Positions 46,047 through 56,345 of a stretch of 64,000 nucleotides of DNA are shown piece after piece. The position numbers and the translations under genes were made by a program. The notes beneath the pieces are model-generated. The model had not been told where the DNA came from, ran no database searches, and worked only from the letters and a program-made list of their open reading frames with translations. The stretch is from Pycnopodia helianthoides (taxonomy: Eukaryota > Echinodermata > Asteroidea > Forcipulatida > Asteriidae). The stretch spans positions 2,017,371 through 2,081,370 of the forward strand of contig CM063246.1 in the NCBI GenBank assembly GCA_032158295.1. The letters are read 5' to 3'. The stretch's first letter is position 1. Every line of letters starts with the position of its first letter.

Positions 46047-46473
46047 AATAATATTGGCTTCTTTTATAGCGCTCAAATCCGTCATTTAGTAACGCTCGTG
46101 GCGCTCCAACATTATTATATAATTTATCCTGCAAGGTATGTGCAGCTACGTTTTGAAGTATTAGACCTATTCCTTTACATAGCACCATGTAGTGGTTTAC
46201 ATGGTGCTGCGGCGCAAAGTATGCAGCCAATCAAAACCAGGAACACCAGGGCAAACCCCTTTTCTTTACGATACGTGCACTGGGTTCTTTTACATGCATT
46301 ACACAACACACGGGACCTACGGATCTACGTCCCATCCGCAGAACAAAGCAATAATGGTTAAGTGTCTTGCTTACGGACACAAGTGTCAAGGTCGGGACTC
46401 GAACCCGCATTCTGCTGATCAGAAAAGCCAGAGCTTGAGTTCGGTGCTCTTATCCGCTCGGCCACGACACGCC
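46047..46473 (-). mobile_element. SINE-1 copy, inverted, near full length, next to the tsh exon
   Basis: Tail side on the left (ATAATATTGGCTTCTTTTAT then AGCGCTC). Body TTTACATGGTGCTGCGGCGC, GGGACCTACGGATCTACGTC, head GGGACTCGAACCCGCATTCT and CCGCTCGGCCACGACACGCC ending at 46473, 71 bases before the splice acceptor. Confidence 0.85.
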
Positions 46474-46524
46474 TGCAGACATGCATACCTTACTACTGAA
46501 CTTTTCTCTATATTGATTGTGATG

Positions 46525-46544
46525 TCATTCTTTCTTTTTTTCAG
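46525..46544 (+). promoter_or_regulatory. splice acceptor of the teashirt coding exon
   Basis: A pyrimidine tract (TTCTTTCTTTTTTTCAG) ends in CAG at 46542-46544. The open frame downstream begins with two bases that complete a split codon, so the intron would be phase 1. In vertebrate TSHZ genes a tiny first coding exon is likewise followed by one very large exon (family knowledge). The upstream exon is not identified in this window. Confidence 0.75.
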
Positions 46545-49500
46545 CACACGAAGGTGACGCTGATGCTGATGATGTTAGCCCTGGTGAGCTAGCAGATGAC
46601 GAGTCAGATGATGTGGACGAGAAGGAAAGAGAAGATGCGGAAGAAATCCGCAAGGACATTCCACCAGTGGTGAAGAAAGAGATCCTCGATGATGACAGAC
46701 AGAAAACCTCCTGTGACCCTTCCTCCTCTTCAGCTGCCACCTCTCCAAGGAGCCCCCGTCATGGACCCCTGGCATCGCCTGTCCACTCCCTCCCCGTCCC
46801 GAGCCTGCCTTTTCCATCCACAAACGGCCCGATGACGATGCTGAGCAAAATGTGCACTGCTCTGTCGGGCACCGACAGTGATTCCGAGGATGAGGACTCA
46901 GAGCTGGAAGCCATGCTTCGCTTCAATCAGCTCGGAATGTTTGCCAGCAGTAACAGGCCAACCTTCCCAGAGCAAGAGGAGGCCTTGGACTTGAGAGTAA
47001 CCAAAGTGAAACATCGGAAAGAGTCGACGGGTCACCGCGACAAGTCGAACGGTAGGTCGAAGGCGAAGATCAGATTCGTCCGATACGAGTCCGAGCAAAT
47101 CAGTGAAGACTGTGTTCTGTGAGACAGTCCCTCGAGACGTACTGGCCAGTGTGTCCCGATTGCAAGCAGACTATAGCGTGCTTCCATCCCAAGTCAGTCT
47201 CTGTCGTGGGATCAATGGCCGCTGTAACTTTGTCCTGTGCACTGATTGTTACCAGGCCTTCCCCAATGTTGGGATGCTGTCCTTGCATCTCATAGCTACT
47301 GGACACAATAGCACAAAGCAGCTAAACTCGGAGCTCATGCTACAGAGAGGATACCTGGCCCTCATTCCGCCGAGGACAGAGTTTTTCAGCACCTGTGCAT
47401 TACGCAGGAAACAACGCCTCCCCGCAGCCTCCTCAAGGAAGGAACTCTGTGCGTACACCTGTGCCACTTGCTCACTCTCGTTCCCAGACTTCTTAGACTA
47501 TACTGTGCATCTAACGACAAGTGGACACGACAAGCAAGAGAAGCCGCACTCTTCACAGTCTAAGCCTCCTGCCGGGGATTGTCCCGAGGAGATCCCAGTC
47601 AATCAAGTCCTGAAATGCATGATTTGCCAAGCCTCATTCCGAACCCTTAAAGATCTGACCATGCACATGGTCCGGACAAAACACTACAGTCATGTCCCAG
47701 GACATACTGGGATCCTCTTGACCAGAGCCAATGCCAAACAAGATGAGAAAGGAACAGATGACGCGGAAGAGGATGGGGATATCCTGGAGGAAGACGAATG
47801 TCCGATGCCGGCCAATTCTCTTGTAGAAAGACTCCCGGCCAACGTGCTGTCGCAAGAGACAGAGAAATTATCACGGAGAGAGCAGAGACACTCCCAGAGC
47901 TCTGTTAGTTCGAAAGAAGAAATGTGTCAGAACACGACTAAGGCTGCTCTGAACCAACTGCTGGCTGCTCGAAGTCATAATGTTCAAAAGAGTCCCCCAG
48001 CTCTGGAGCGACTGCAATCATTCGATTCTGAAATAAATCAAAGGACTAGCAAAAGTCGATCGCTCAAGTGTCTAGGATGCTATCACCTATTTGCTAATGT
48101 ACACAAACTCACAGAGCACATGAAAGAGACGGGGCACTTCCTTGCTCCTGCCTTCGGCCACGATACCCTGCATAATGAGGTGAGCTCGGAGCGCAAGGCA
48201 CCAACCAATGGAACGAGTGTGCCCGTGAAAGCAAGCTCGCCTACCAAGAAGCAGCTTTGATTACCGGTGAAAAGGAAGACCCCAGCCAACAACCAGGAGA
48301 TAAAATCAAGATCGTTCTCAAGGACGGTGCCTCCAAGAAACAGCTGCTGAGTGTATCCCAAAATTTGGATTCAGAGAGTAGAAAAGCAGCTGTTAGAAGT
48401 GACCGCGCAGATGACAGTGAAGACAATAAGACAAAATTGCATAAGAAATTGCAGAAGGCAACTTCTGCTGAAAGCATCGGGGATGCCGTCTGGAGAGACA
48501 GCCTCCGGGAATCACCTGTCTTGAACGAGCCACAAAAGCGCGCAGATAAGACACCAAGTCCTCAAGGTTCACCGCCGAGCTCGGCATTTAAATATGTGAG
48601 CCCGGATAACTTTGATGAGATTTTTCCTTCCAATCTGTCTTGCCCCAAACCTCGCTCATTAGAGAGTAACGTAACAAACCCGCTGGATAAGCTCACGTCC
48701 ATGGTGGAAACGGCAAAAGAGACAAACTTTCATCCAAGGTTGCTTAGCAACCACCACTACCGAGTCCCATGGATGCCATTGGTGGAAACGCCCCAGCATC
48801 AGTACGTGAACGGTGGTGGTATGTTCCCTAGCTACGCCGGTCTTGCCATGGTTTACAATGCCGTGTCCCAGGCGACAAGCCCCTCTGAAGTCATCGCTTC
48901 CAAGATGGAAAAGCACCTCAAAGCAAAGGAGTCAGAAAACGTGACTGTGGCGGAGGCGATCGATAAAATCCTGTCCCACTCATTTCGGAAAGATGACAAG
49001 AGTCACGAATCCCATCACAGCCCGAATCTCGGCAATGCCACTGCAGGACAGCGCCACGGTCAACCCACTGAACTGAAATCAAATGTGATGGAAACTTGCA
49101 CTTCAAACAAGAGCAGAGTGCATACAAGAAAATCCTCCAGACACGCAAGGAGCGAACATCTGAAGAGATCTACAGACACCAAAGAGTCCCCCATGGAGCA
49201 TCAGATCCATAGGAAAATCGCCAAGAGGAGGCACTCCCTGCCTTCGGAATCTGTCAGAAATTCACACTCGAGGGACTTTGTCGCCCAACAAATTCAGTTC
49301 AAAGAGCACCCTCTCGCTGAAGTCATTCAGGGCCGATGTCCAGTTCGGTGATCAGAATAAACACTCTGAGGGCGAGCCACAGGCTACCGCGTCGTCGTCG
49401 TCGTCGTCGTCCAACAACAAAAAACAGATGGTAAGGGCGACGACCGTAAGCATCCCCGTTCAGAAATACGTTCAGAAGAAAGGTCTGGCATCGTTTAAGA

Positions 49501-50834
49501 AGTCCAATCATTCTTCGTCCGAGGGTAACAGGAAGGAGAAGAATCGTACAGATACTTACAGAGAGATGAGAAACACAAGAAACTCATTCAAGCGTAGCGA
49601 GCATCTCAAGAGGCATTCGTTTAATAAGAATGTCATGGAGGAGGGAATGAGAGACGGTTTGCACAACCATAAAAACAATTCTCAAACCCGCAGTCGGAAT
49701 GTGAATGCGCTAGACTTGAATGGCTCTCCTCTTGTGCCGGCTAAAGCTCGTAACAGTGTGAGCAGCAACCAGAATCACGAGAAAAATGCCACCACCTTCG
49801 AGAAGCACAACGGAGATAAGGACGGGCAAGCCAATGCTAGGGATCTTACCTCATCCACTGGGGCATCATGCAGCAGCCGCAATGACGGTGTCACTGACCT
49901 GTCTCAGAGAGACAAAGTCGAGGTAAAGACAGAGAAATGTCAAAACTTGTTCTCGAAAGAAAAACCAAATGCTCCGGTAGACATCCCTGAGGATGTAAAA
50001 CCGTTTAGTTTGGATGGAAAGCATAGACATCGATTATACCAACAACGACAGTGTCCAGAAAACTCAGACAATGAAGGGAGAGGGTCTGTATTCTGCACAG
50101 AACGGGGACACACACCATGAGACGGCCGGTGATAGTGAAATCATAACTCCCGCCGAGGGACCCATCAGTCGCCTCAAGCGGAGTCTAGAAATGTATAAAA
50201 TGTTCTGTGATGGAGCCTCCACCTCGCGCGAAAAACGACCCACGATATCCGACAGGAGCATCAGCAACACAGTTGTAAAACCACCGGGAAAGGTCGACTC
50301 CCCGTCCCCCCCTCTGCTGGCATCATCAGCTTCGTCGGGCTCAGTGAAAATCAAGCAAGAGCCGGGGTCGAAGTTCAAAAGTGCCAAACCGGTGAACACG
50401 ATTGCAGGTCGATGAAAAGCCACAGCTTGCCGTCAAGAGAACCCTTAACAATAACATGCTGCCCTGCCCGACCGAGAGTAAAACGCCGGACTCCAAGGCG
50501 GGGAGTAGATCCTCGGGATCGATAACAAACTCGGCCACCGATGCTAGGCGCAGTGCCGGCCTGAGCAACTCGGACCTTGTGAAATATAGCGAGACCGCGT
50601 TGTACAAGAACAGCGACCCGCTTCACGAAATCGACAAACTCTTTCAACAGTACGACTGGGATCCAGCACCCACCCGTCCCGCCGAAAATTGCTCGGATTT
50701 CAGTGGATATGGCCAACCGGGGAGCGTACGTGATGAAGCGAGAACCGGAGATGTATGTGAACCCGGGGAACGAAAACTCAAAGACTAATCCGCTTGAAGA
50801 AATGTGTAAAATGCTCAACTCTACACACAGATGA
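46545..50834 (+). CDS. tsh: teashirt family zinc-finger transcription factor, large 3' exon, frame-disrupted
   Basis: Nuclear transcription factor of the Teashirt/TSHZ family, which patterns body regions and appendages in animals and commonly represses transcription. Seen: an acidic N-terminal part; an ALDLRV motif (46982-46999) like a CtBP-binding site; four C-x2-C-x12-H-x5-H fingers at 47238-47306, 47460-47528, 47616-47684 and 48069-48137; poly-Ser from a TCG run (about 49390-49412); SUMO-type sites VKKE (about 46670), IKQE (50350-50361) and MKRE (50733-50744); and a C-terminal NPLEEMCKMLNSTHR. The third finger (LKCMICQASF...TKHYSHVP) is the clearest family match. The reading frame (codon start mod 3) goes 2,0,2,0,1,2,0, with changes near 47050, 48250, 49275, 50014-50118, 50396-50415 and 50655-50690. 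About 1430 codons. No homeodomain seen. The 5' coding exon is missing from view; stop at 50832. Family sure; intactness not. Confidence 0.9.
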
Positions 50835-51304
50835 CACCACCATGGAATTCAGTATCAGGGTTAGTAGTTATTAGGCTTTTAGGTAGATCTGTAAAAAAAA
50901 AAATTAAATGGCTAAAAAAATGTTTTCGTCTTTGAGCTGATGAGAGTCCAAATTCAAATCACCCTATCCAGGGACAGCTTCTATTGATACATTTTAAAAT
51001 AATATATTGGGTGTTTCAAGAATGCTTTCACCAGAATCAAACACTTTTTCGAAGAAATAGAAATAATGGAGTAAAACGAATCCCACACGGTTACGGTGGT
51101 GTTTGTCAAAACAGAAAGGTCTTGAAAAGACTTCATTCCAAATCTGGTTTGAGGAAGGATCTTTGAAGTGCTCTAGAACTTGGTCCGATTTCCTTTGGGG
51201 TTATTTTGTGGGGGAAAATACCCTACTTTGGATATGGTAGCAACAATCAAAACAACTTCAAAATGGTTCTATAAAGCAGACAGTAGTCGACACTGTACAA
51301 TAAA
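50835..51304 (+). other. tsh: probable 3' UTR of tsh
   Basis: Non-coding sequence after the TGA at 50832-50834, AT-rich with an A11 run near 50893. The first AATAAA on this strand is at 51299. The extent is inferred from that signal alone, and a longer UTR is possible. Confidence 0.45.
51299..51304 (+). terminator. candidate polyadenylation signal AATAAA
   Basis: AATAAA within CTGTACAATAAAACCCATTC, about 465 bases after the stop codon. No transcript evidence. Confidence 0.4.
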
Positions 51305-51649
51305 ACCCATTCCCCTCATAAAGGCCTGTATTTTATAATGTGAGATATTGTAGTGTTTGAATCTAAAAAGTTGTTCATATATTTGAAAAGCTGCTAGTAC
51401 AAGTACCAATCGATCTGGGCTTTAAAATTGTATGGTTATTGAGGAAATTATGTTGGAATTCAGTTTTGGTGTTGATTTTTTCTTTATGTTGCCTGGCCAG
51501 TTGGAAGTGAAAAGAAAAATCGTAACCCATTCAACATGATGCTAGGTCCCATCATTTTAGGCTGATTTGACCTGAAAGTTGAGATTTAAATTTTATATAG
51601 CCATTTATATAGATTCAGGAACGTTATAAACTTTCCTTTAAGGTTTTTC

Positions 51650-51938
51650 ACAAGACAATCCACCAATGAAAAGTGGTAGATGTTAAAAACAAAATGTTCT
51701 CAACCCATCAGCTATGTACAAACAGCTTTGCATGTTACATGTATTTTGTGGATTGTTCCATGTAATTTTTGCATTGTCTGTGGCATATGCGAAAGTTGTT
51801 GTATGTTTTTAATTCTGAAACAGCATCATCTGTCAAAATTCATTCAGAGAAAAAATTATTTAAAACAATTTCGTTTGGCGAAAATCGGGCCGTGCAAGTT
51901 TAGGTCTTTTGAAACTAGAGCACGTATTTCAACCAGGT
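51650..51938 (+). mobile_element. MITE-like family F copy 3 (partial)
   Basis: TGTACAAACAGCTTTGCATG, TTACATGTATTTTGTGGATT, TTGCATTGTCTGTGGCATAT and CAGCATCATCTGTCAAAATT match 9666-10156 and the inverse of 20030-20403. It runs into a tandem array of its right-end sequence. Confidence 0.65.
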
Positions 51939-52345
51939 CTTTAAAACTGTATCATCTTTATGAAAACTGTGTTAGAATTTTGTTTTTCCTTCTATTAGCC
52001 TGGCCATTCAGTAAGGGACAAAAATTGTAATTACATTTGTCTTTAACATGTTGAGCACATTTCGTCAAAAATTGACAAGTACCAATCAATATGGCCTTTA
52101 ACATTGTAATCTTTTTTTTCCTTCCATTGCCTGACCAGTCAGTTGCATAAGCAATTTGTAATGCATTTGTCTGTGACACATTGAACACATTTCAGCAAAA
52201 ATTTACAAATACCAATCAATTTTGACTTTAAAATTGTGTCATCTTCAAGAAAATCTTTCTAGATTTCTTTCTATTGCCTGGTCAGTCAATGATCAAAGAA
52301 CAAGAGAAAAAAAAGGTGTAACACACTTGTCTTTGAAATATTAAG
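51939..52345 (+). repeat. diverged tandem repeat, 130-157-bp unit, three copies
   Basis: Units start with CTTTAAAACTGTATCATC (51939), CTTTAACATTGTAATC (52096) and CTTTAAAATTGTGTCATC (52226). Each holds TTCYATTRGCCTGGYCAGTC-like sequence, then (A)CATTTGTCTTTGAAATGTT-like sequence and, between units, TACCAATCAAT. A lone older unit starts near 51404. Confidence 0.7.
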
Positions 52346-52352
52346 CAGGCAT

Positions 52353-52543
52353 GTGGTTTCTAAGGATTTTCTCAAACCTCCTCGAGCCTTCATATTTTAT
52401 AGAAAGAACTAAAGCAATCACCAAAGGGAGAAAGACAAGAAATAGTCCAGATTTTGTATGAGCCTATAATTTCTGGTGATGCAAAGAGTCTGTAAATATC
52501 CTGAATTGCAACATCTGGGAGGTTCTGGGCTCAGAATAAGGGG
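52353..52543 (+). mobile_element. interspersed repeat family N copy
   Basis: AATCACCAAAGGGAGAAAGA, ATTTCTGGTGATGCAAAGAG, TCCTGAATTGCAACATCTGG, GAGGTTCTGGGCTCAGAATA, as at 12642. Confidence 0.7.
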
Positions 52544-53359
52544 GGGGGGCAGGCCAGCAAGTCACTTTTCATGAGGTTTTACATTCTTCAATTGTCATTT
52601 CTGGCTAAGCTCATATCTCAACAAAGGTTTTCATGTTGGTTTAATGAAACGTTCTCTTTGAAAACGTCCTTGGGTTCAGAGACATGTTCTCTTCCGTATC
52701 CATTGATGGACCCTTCCGTTTTAGTAAATGTCCATTGATTTTTAACTGATGGGAGAAGATTCTCTGGATCTTAATTCAAACATCACTCAAAATTTCCCAA
52801 ACAGCTTTTGCTTGTTTTTCCTTCACTCTCTTCCCCCCCCCCTCTCTTTTCTCAATTGGCAAGATGAACAATGTGCGAGCCATCGACATGTTCATTTCAT
52901 TCTCATCCATTGCCTAGTGTAACACTCAATTTTTATGAATGTATTGTAAAATTGACTCTGACTGGCTGGGGACTATCAGTTTAAAAGTCAAGGTCCTTTT
53001 GAAGTTTTGCGTGACAAGCCGGTGTCGCCATCGAGTGTGATCCATGCGTATTGACAATGTCACGCAATTGGCCCCAGTGAAATTGTCACTTTAGAAAAAA
53101 CCATTAAGGGCATCTTATACACCTTGTGGTTTAAACTGTTCTCCGGCATACCCGTCATCAAGGTATGTGCCATGCACATGAGTGAAAGCAACCCTCAACG
53201 TGCAAGCTGAGACACTGAGTTAGGCTGAAGAGACTCAATGTCAGACGTGCAAGAAATGATTTCATTCGAGAATTTACTTAATTTGTGGGAAAAGTGCACG
53301 TGGAGCTCTTAAACTCGTAGTATTTATGGCTCCCTTTCAACAGTTATAACCAAATAGCT
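52544..53359. other. non-coding, mostly non-repeated
   Basis: Contains a C10 run near 52834. 52860-53100 is balanced, unique-looking sequence 2 kb downstream of tsh, a positional candidate for conserved regulatory DNA only. Confidence 0.35.
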
Positions 53360-53689
53360 TTAAAGGTAACAACATTGGTAAGATTGCAAATATGAACGTA
53401 CACAGATGTACATTATAAACTCACATGGTTTAAAGATGTTCATTGGGAAAAACTTGAAAACTTCTTGGCTTGAATTGCGATAGTTTTTGAGGATTGAGTA
53501 AAGTTTTGATATCTTTGAGTCCAAAACCCAAAGTTTGAAAACAATAAAAACATGTTAGTTTTTTTGTTCACTATTTTCTTACGGTTACCAATTGAGCTTG
53601 AACTTTCACAGGTTTGCTATTCCATGTATATGTTGGGTCGCATGAAGTGCGGATACTGGTCTTTGACAATTACCAATGTTGCTCTTTAA
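53360..53689 (+). mobile_element. MITE family B-type copy, diverged
   Basis: TTAAAGGTAACAACATTGGT, CTCACATGGTTTAAAGATGT, TGTTCACTATTTTCTTACGG, CCAATTGAGCTTGAACTTTC and TTACCAATGTTGCTCTTTAA. TTAA at both ends. Confidence 0.75.
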
Positions 53690-53914
53690 GAACTGTAGAC
53701 TTGATATTCCTGATGGTGGACATACATGTATTGATCACCTTGCAATTTTATAGTCAACGGAAGTTTCTGATATGCCAATTGTGAACATGGTTGCAACAAC
53801 AAAAGACAGATTGTAAGGGCAATATGAAATGTATAACCCAGTTCTTGAATTGTGTGATGGTGACTTGGTGGGGGGCCCTACAGTATGTCAATTTGGGACG
53901 AGAGGGACATTAGC

Positions 53915-54045
53915 TGTCAAAGGGGATTTGAACCCGAGACATCAGGATTAATGTCAAGTAATCTACCAACTCGAGCTTTAATAGATGTTAAATTTGCATC
54001 GGGATAAAGAATATTTGTTGGTATTTCCCGTACACAGATGTGTGT
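53915..54045 (-). mobile_element. SINE-3 (tRNA-like) fragment
   Basis: AAGGGGATTTGAACCCGAGA (inverse B box), TAATCTACCAACTCGAGC (inverse A-box side), then GATGTTAAATTTGCATCGGG then ATAAAGAATATTTGTT, shared with 44940-44985. Confidence 0.6.
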
Positions 54046-54115
54046 AAAGCACTTTATACTCGGTACTTTTCTGAGTCTTGTGAAAGTGTCTGAGGACCAG
54101 GGAAAGTACCAAGTA

Positions 54116-54290
54116 CAGCCGTCGATTTCACCAAACTCTTCCTAACTTAGGATTAATCTTAGGACTTCGGACGAGTTAAGTTCCGTATCCATAAACGTTA
54201 GGACGCATTGAACCCATCCTAAGTTAGGACGAGTTACTCATCCTAACTCGAGATAGGATTAATCCTAGCGCTTCGTGAAATCGGCTGCTG
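54116..54290. mobile_element. inverted-repeat element family K copy
   Basis: CAGCCGTCGATTTCACCAAA and CGTGAAATCGGCTGCTG ends. Interior TCCTAACTTAGGATTAATCT and ACTCGAGATAGGATTAATCC pair. Same design as 14737-14875 with a larger core. Confidence 0.85.
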
Positions 54291-55887
54291 TGCTTTACAG
54301 ATATTGGTGTATGGGTAAAACCAAATAATACGACTCAAGCTTGTAATTGTAGCTTATGTCCCTGTAGCTCCCACAAACTGAGGGTATCCTTCAGTTTTAG
54401 TTTTGACTTTGTATTTAAAAGTCTGATTATGACAGTGAAGGAGCTTTCTTGTAGCATAAAAACTTTTTTTTCCATGCTTAGCATCCAATTTAGCCAGAAA
54501 AATGAAAGTTCAATGCAAACATTTGAAGTTTCGAAATTTGACTTTTTAAGGCGGGTCAGTTACGTAGGAGGGGGATCACATTACAAACAGGATGATAGGA
54601 GCTTTTTCGATCTATGTCAATTTATATTTTTTCCTTCTGGTTGATTTTCCTTTTTGTTGGTTGCACATTTTCCAGTTGCATTTTTTTGACACTACAAGGA
54701 TCCAGTACAAGGACAAAGTGAGGTGGAGTTTGTACTAATAAACAAGCTCAGCTTTAAATAAAAATTAGAAAAAGGTGAAGCTGTGCTTCACAGAATAGCG
54801 GTAGACATTTCAACTCACTGAGGGGCAGCAGAATGTCATGGGGGGGGGGTAGGGATGGAATACTCTGCAATCTGAAATCATGCAAACAATTTACTGTAGT
54901 CAGTCCTCCATGCAACTCTCACTAGACTGTGGCCAAGTTCAAACATGGAGCAAGGACTGATCTGCTCTACGGTTCAAACAACTCGCATATAGACCCTTTG
55001 CTTCATGAAATAGTTGTATACTTTTAACTCAATTTGGGGAGGGGGGGTCTATACACATTGTAGTGACAAACAATCCTCGCAGCATGTTGGAAATAGTCAG
55101 TGCACCACCTTATCATAAAAGTTGTTGATACACTCCGGTTTAGATATGGGAACACCCAGGCCTGCAGAATTGCTCTAAAATCAGTAATAGGGCCATCAGC
55201 TAGTGTATTGTTGTGGGGGCCCCTTACTTGATGTCTTCAGTTTGGTTGACATACAGGAAACATGAGTGACAGGTCTCACATTAGAGTGACGGGAAATGAA
55301 CCCATAGGAGATGAAGGGGGTTGAGATGGAGACAGTGGTTGGAGGGGGGGGGGTGTTGAGCCCCCCCCCCCTTGTTGTCTGATATATCTGGGTTTAGTGT
55401 GGGCTGGGCATAGTGGCAAGATGATAGGCCCGGACGAAGCTACAGCTGCATGTCAGCTGTAATGAAGACCGTACACTGATGGGATTCAGACCTCCGTGAG
55501 CTTCTCGTTTTGCATTCCAAATCAGCGTTTCAGACAAGAGACGGAAACCCACACACAAAAAAGTGCCAGAAAATGCATCGTGTATACTTGCCTACGGTAT
55601 CGATTTGATAATCCTCATCTTGATTTGCTTCCTGGGAACTTGGAGTGAGGTGACAGTCGGAAATCGACAGGGTTTTTTTTTCTTTTTTCTTTCTTTCTTT
55701 CCAACCCTTCGCTTCAGTAATTTAAACTGCAAAAGGTATGAGCTTTTTTTACTTCTCTGGCATTGATGGAACGGTAGAGTTCGGAAGTTTGTGTGTCACT
55801 TTGCAGTACAAACTCTTTTAAAGTTACATGCAGCGTGCAAGCTTACTGGGTCAGGTACTACGTTTGCTGTCTCTGTCTCTGTCGATT
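54291..55887. other. non-coding; G/C homopolymer pairs
   Basis: G runs lie near 54841 and 55042. Near 55345-55372 a G10 run, TGTTGAG and a C12 run form a short G/C hairpin. No gene evidence. Confidence 0.45.
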
Positions 55888-56083
55888 GGGAGCCCAATTT
55901 CATAGAGCTGCTTAAACAGAAAAAGTAGCTCACAACAAAATTGTGCTTACAAGGATAAGGTTACCAGCCAAAGTACCGTGTCACATCTAGAAACTGTAAC
56001 TGGTATTCTGCTTATTTTTGCTTAGCAGGAAATGTATAAGTAATAATTTTCCGCTTAAGCAGCTCTATGAAGTTGGGTCCAGG
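55888..56083. mobile_element. family G copy (complete)
   Basis: GGAGCCCAATTTCATAGAGC ... CGCTTAAGCAGCTCTATGAA then GTTGGGTCC. Interior AAGGTTACCAGCCAAAGTAC, GAAACTGTAACTGGTATTCT. Confidence 0.85.
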
Positions 56084-56090
56084 ATATATT

Positions 56091-56345
56091 TCTTTTCAGG
56101 GAATGACACTTCAATGATGACATTTCTCAGGTTACCAGCCAAAGTACCATGTCACATGTAGAAACTGTGACTGGTATCCTTCTTATTTTTGCTTAGCAGA
56201 AAATGTTTATTTTTGCTTAGCAGCAAATGTTAAAGTAATATTTTCCGCTTAAGCAGCTCTATGAAATTTGGCCCGGGATTTAAAAGTTCTCGCCTTTGCA
56301 TTTTCTTTTCAGGGAACGACACTTCAATGTTGACATTTCTCAAGA
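56091..56345 (+). repeat. tandem duplication, 213-bp period, including part of the family G element
   Basis: The flank TTCTTTTCAGGGAATGACAC then TTCAATGATGACATTTCTCA (56091) recurs at 56304. Between them GGTTACCAGCCAAAGTACCA ... AAGCAGCTCTATGAAATTTG repeats the right two thirds of the adjacent G element. Within the copy TTTATTTTTGCTTAGCAG is locally doubled. Confidence 0.8.

Noticed and set aside
47052..47073. A 22-base intron (GTAGGT ... CAG) that would repair the first frame break
   Set aside because: Far below the minimum intron length in animals; a one-base indel explains it more simply.
46545..50834. Programmed +1 frameshifting at each stop codon (most breaks end in TGA)
   Set aside because: Composition suggests the frame switch lies well before the stop at several breaks (for example near 47050, about 70 bases upstream of the TGA), and one change is -1. 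TGA is also the expected first out-of-frame stop in this composition.
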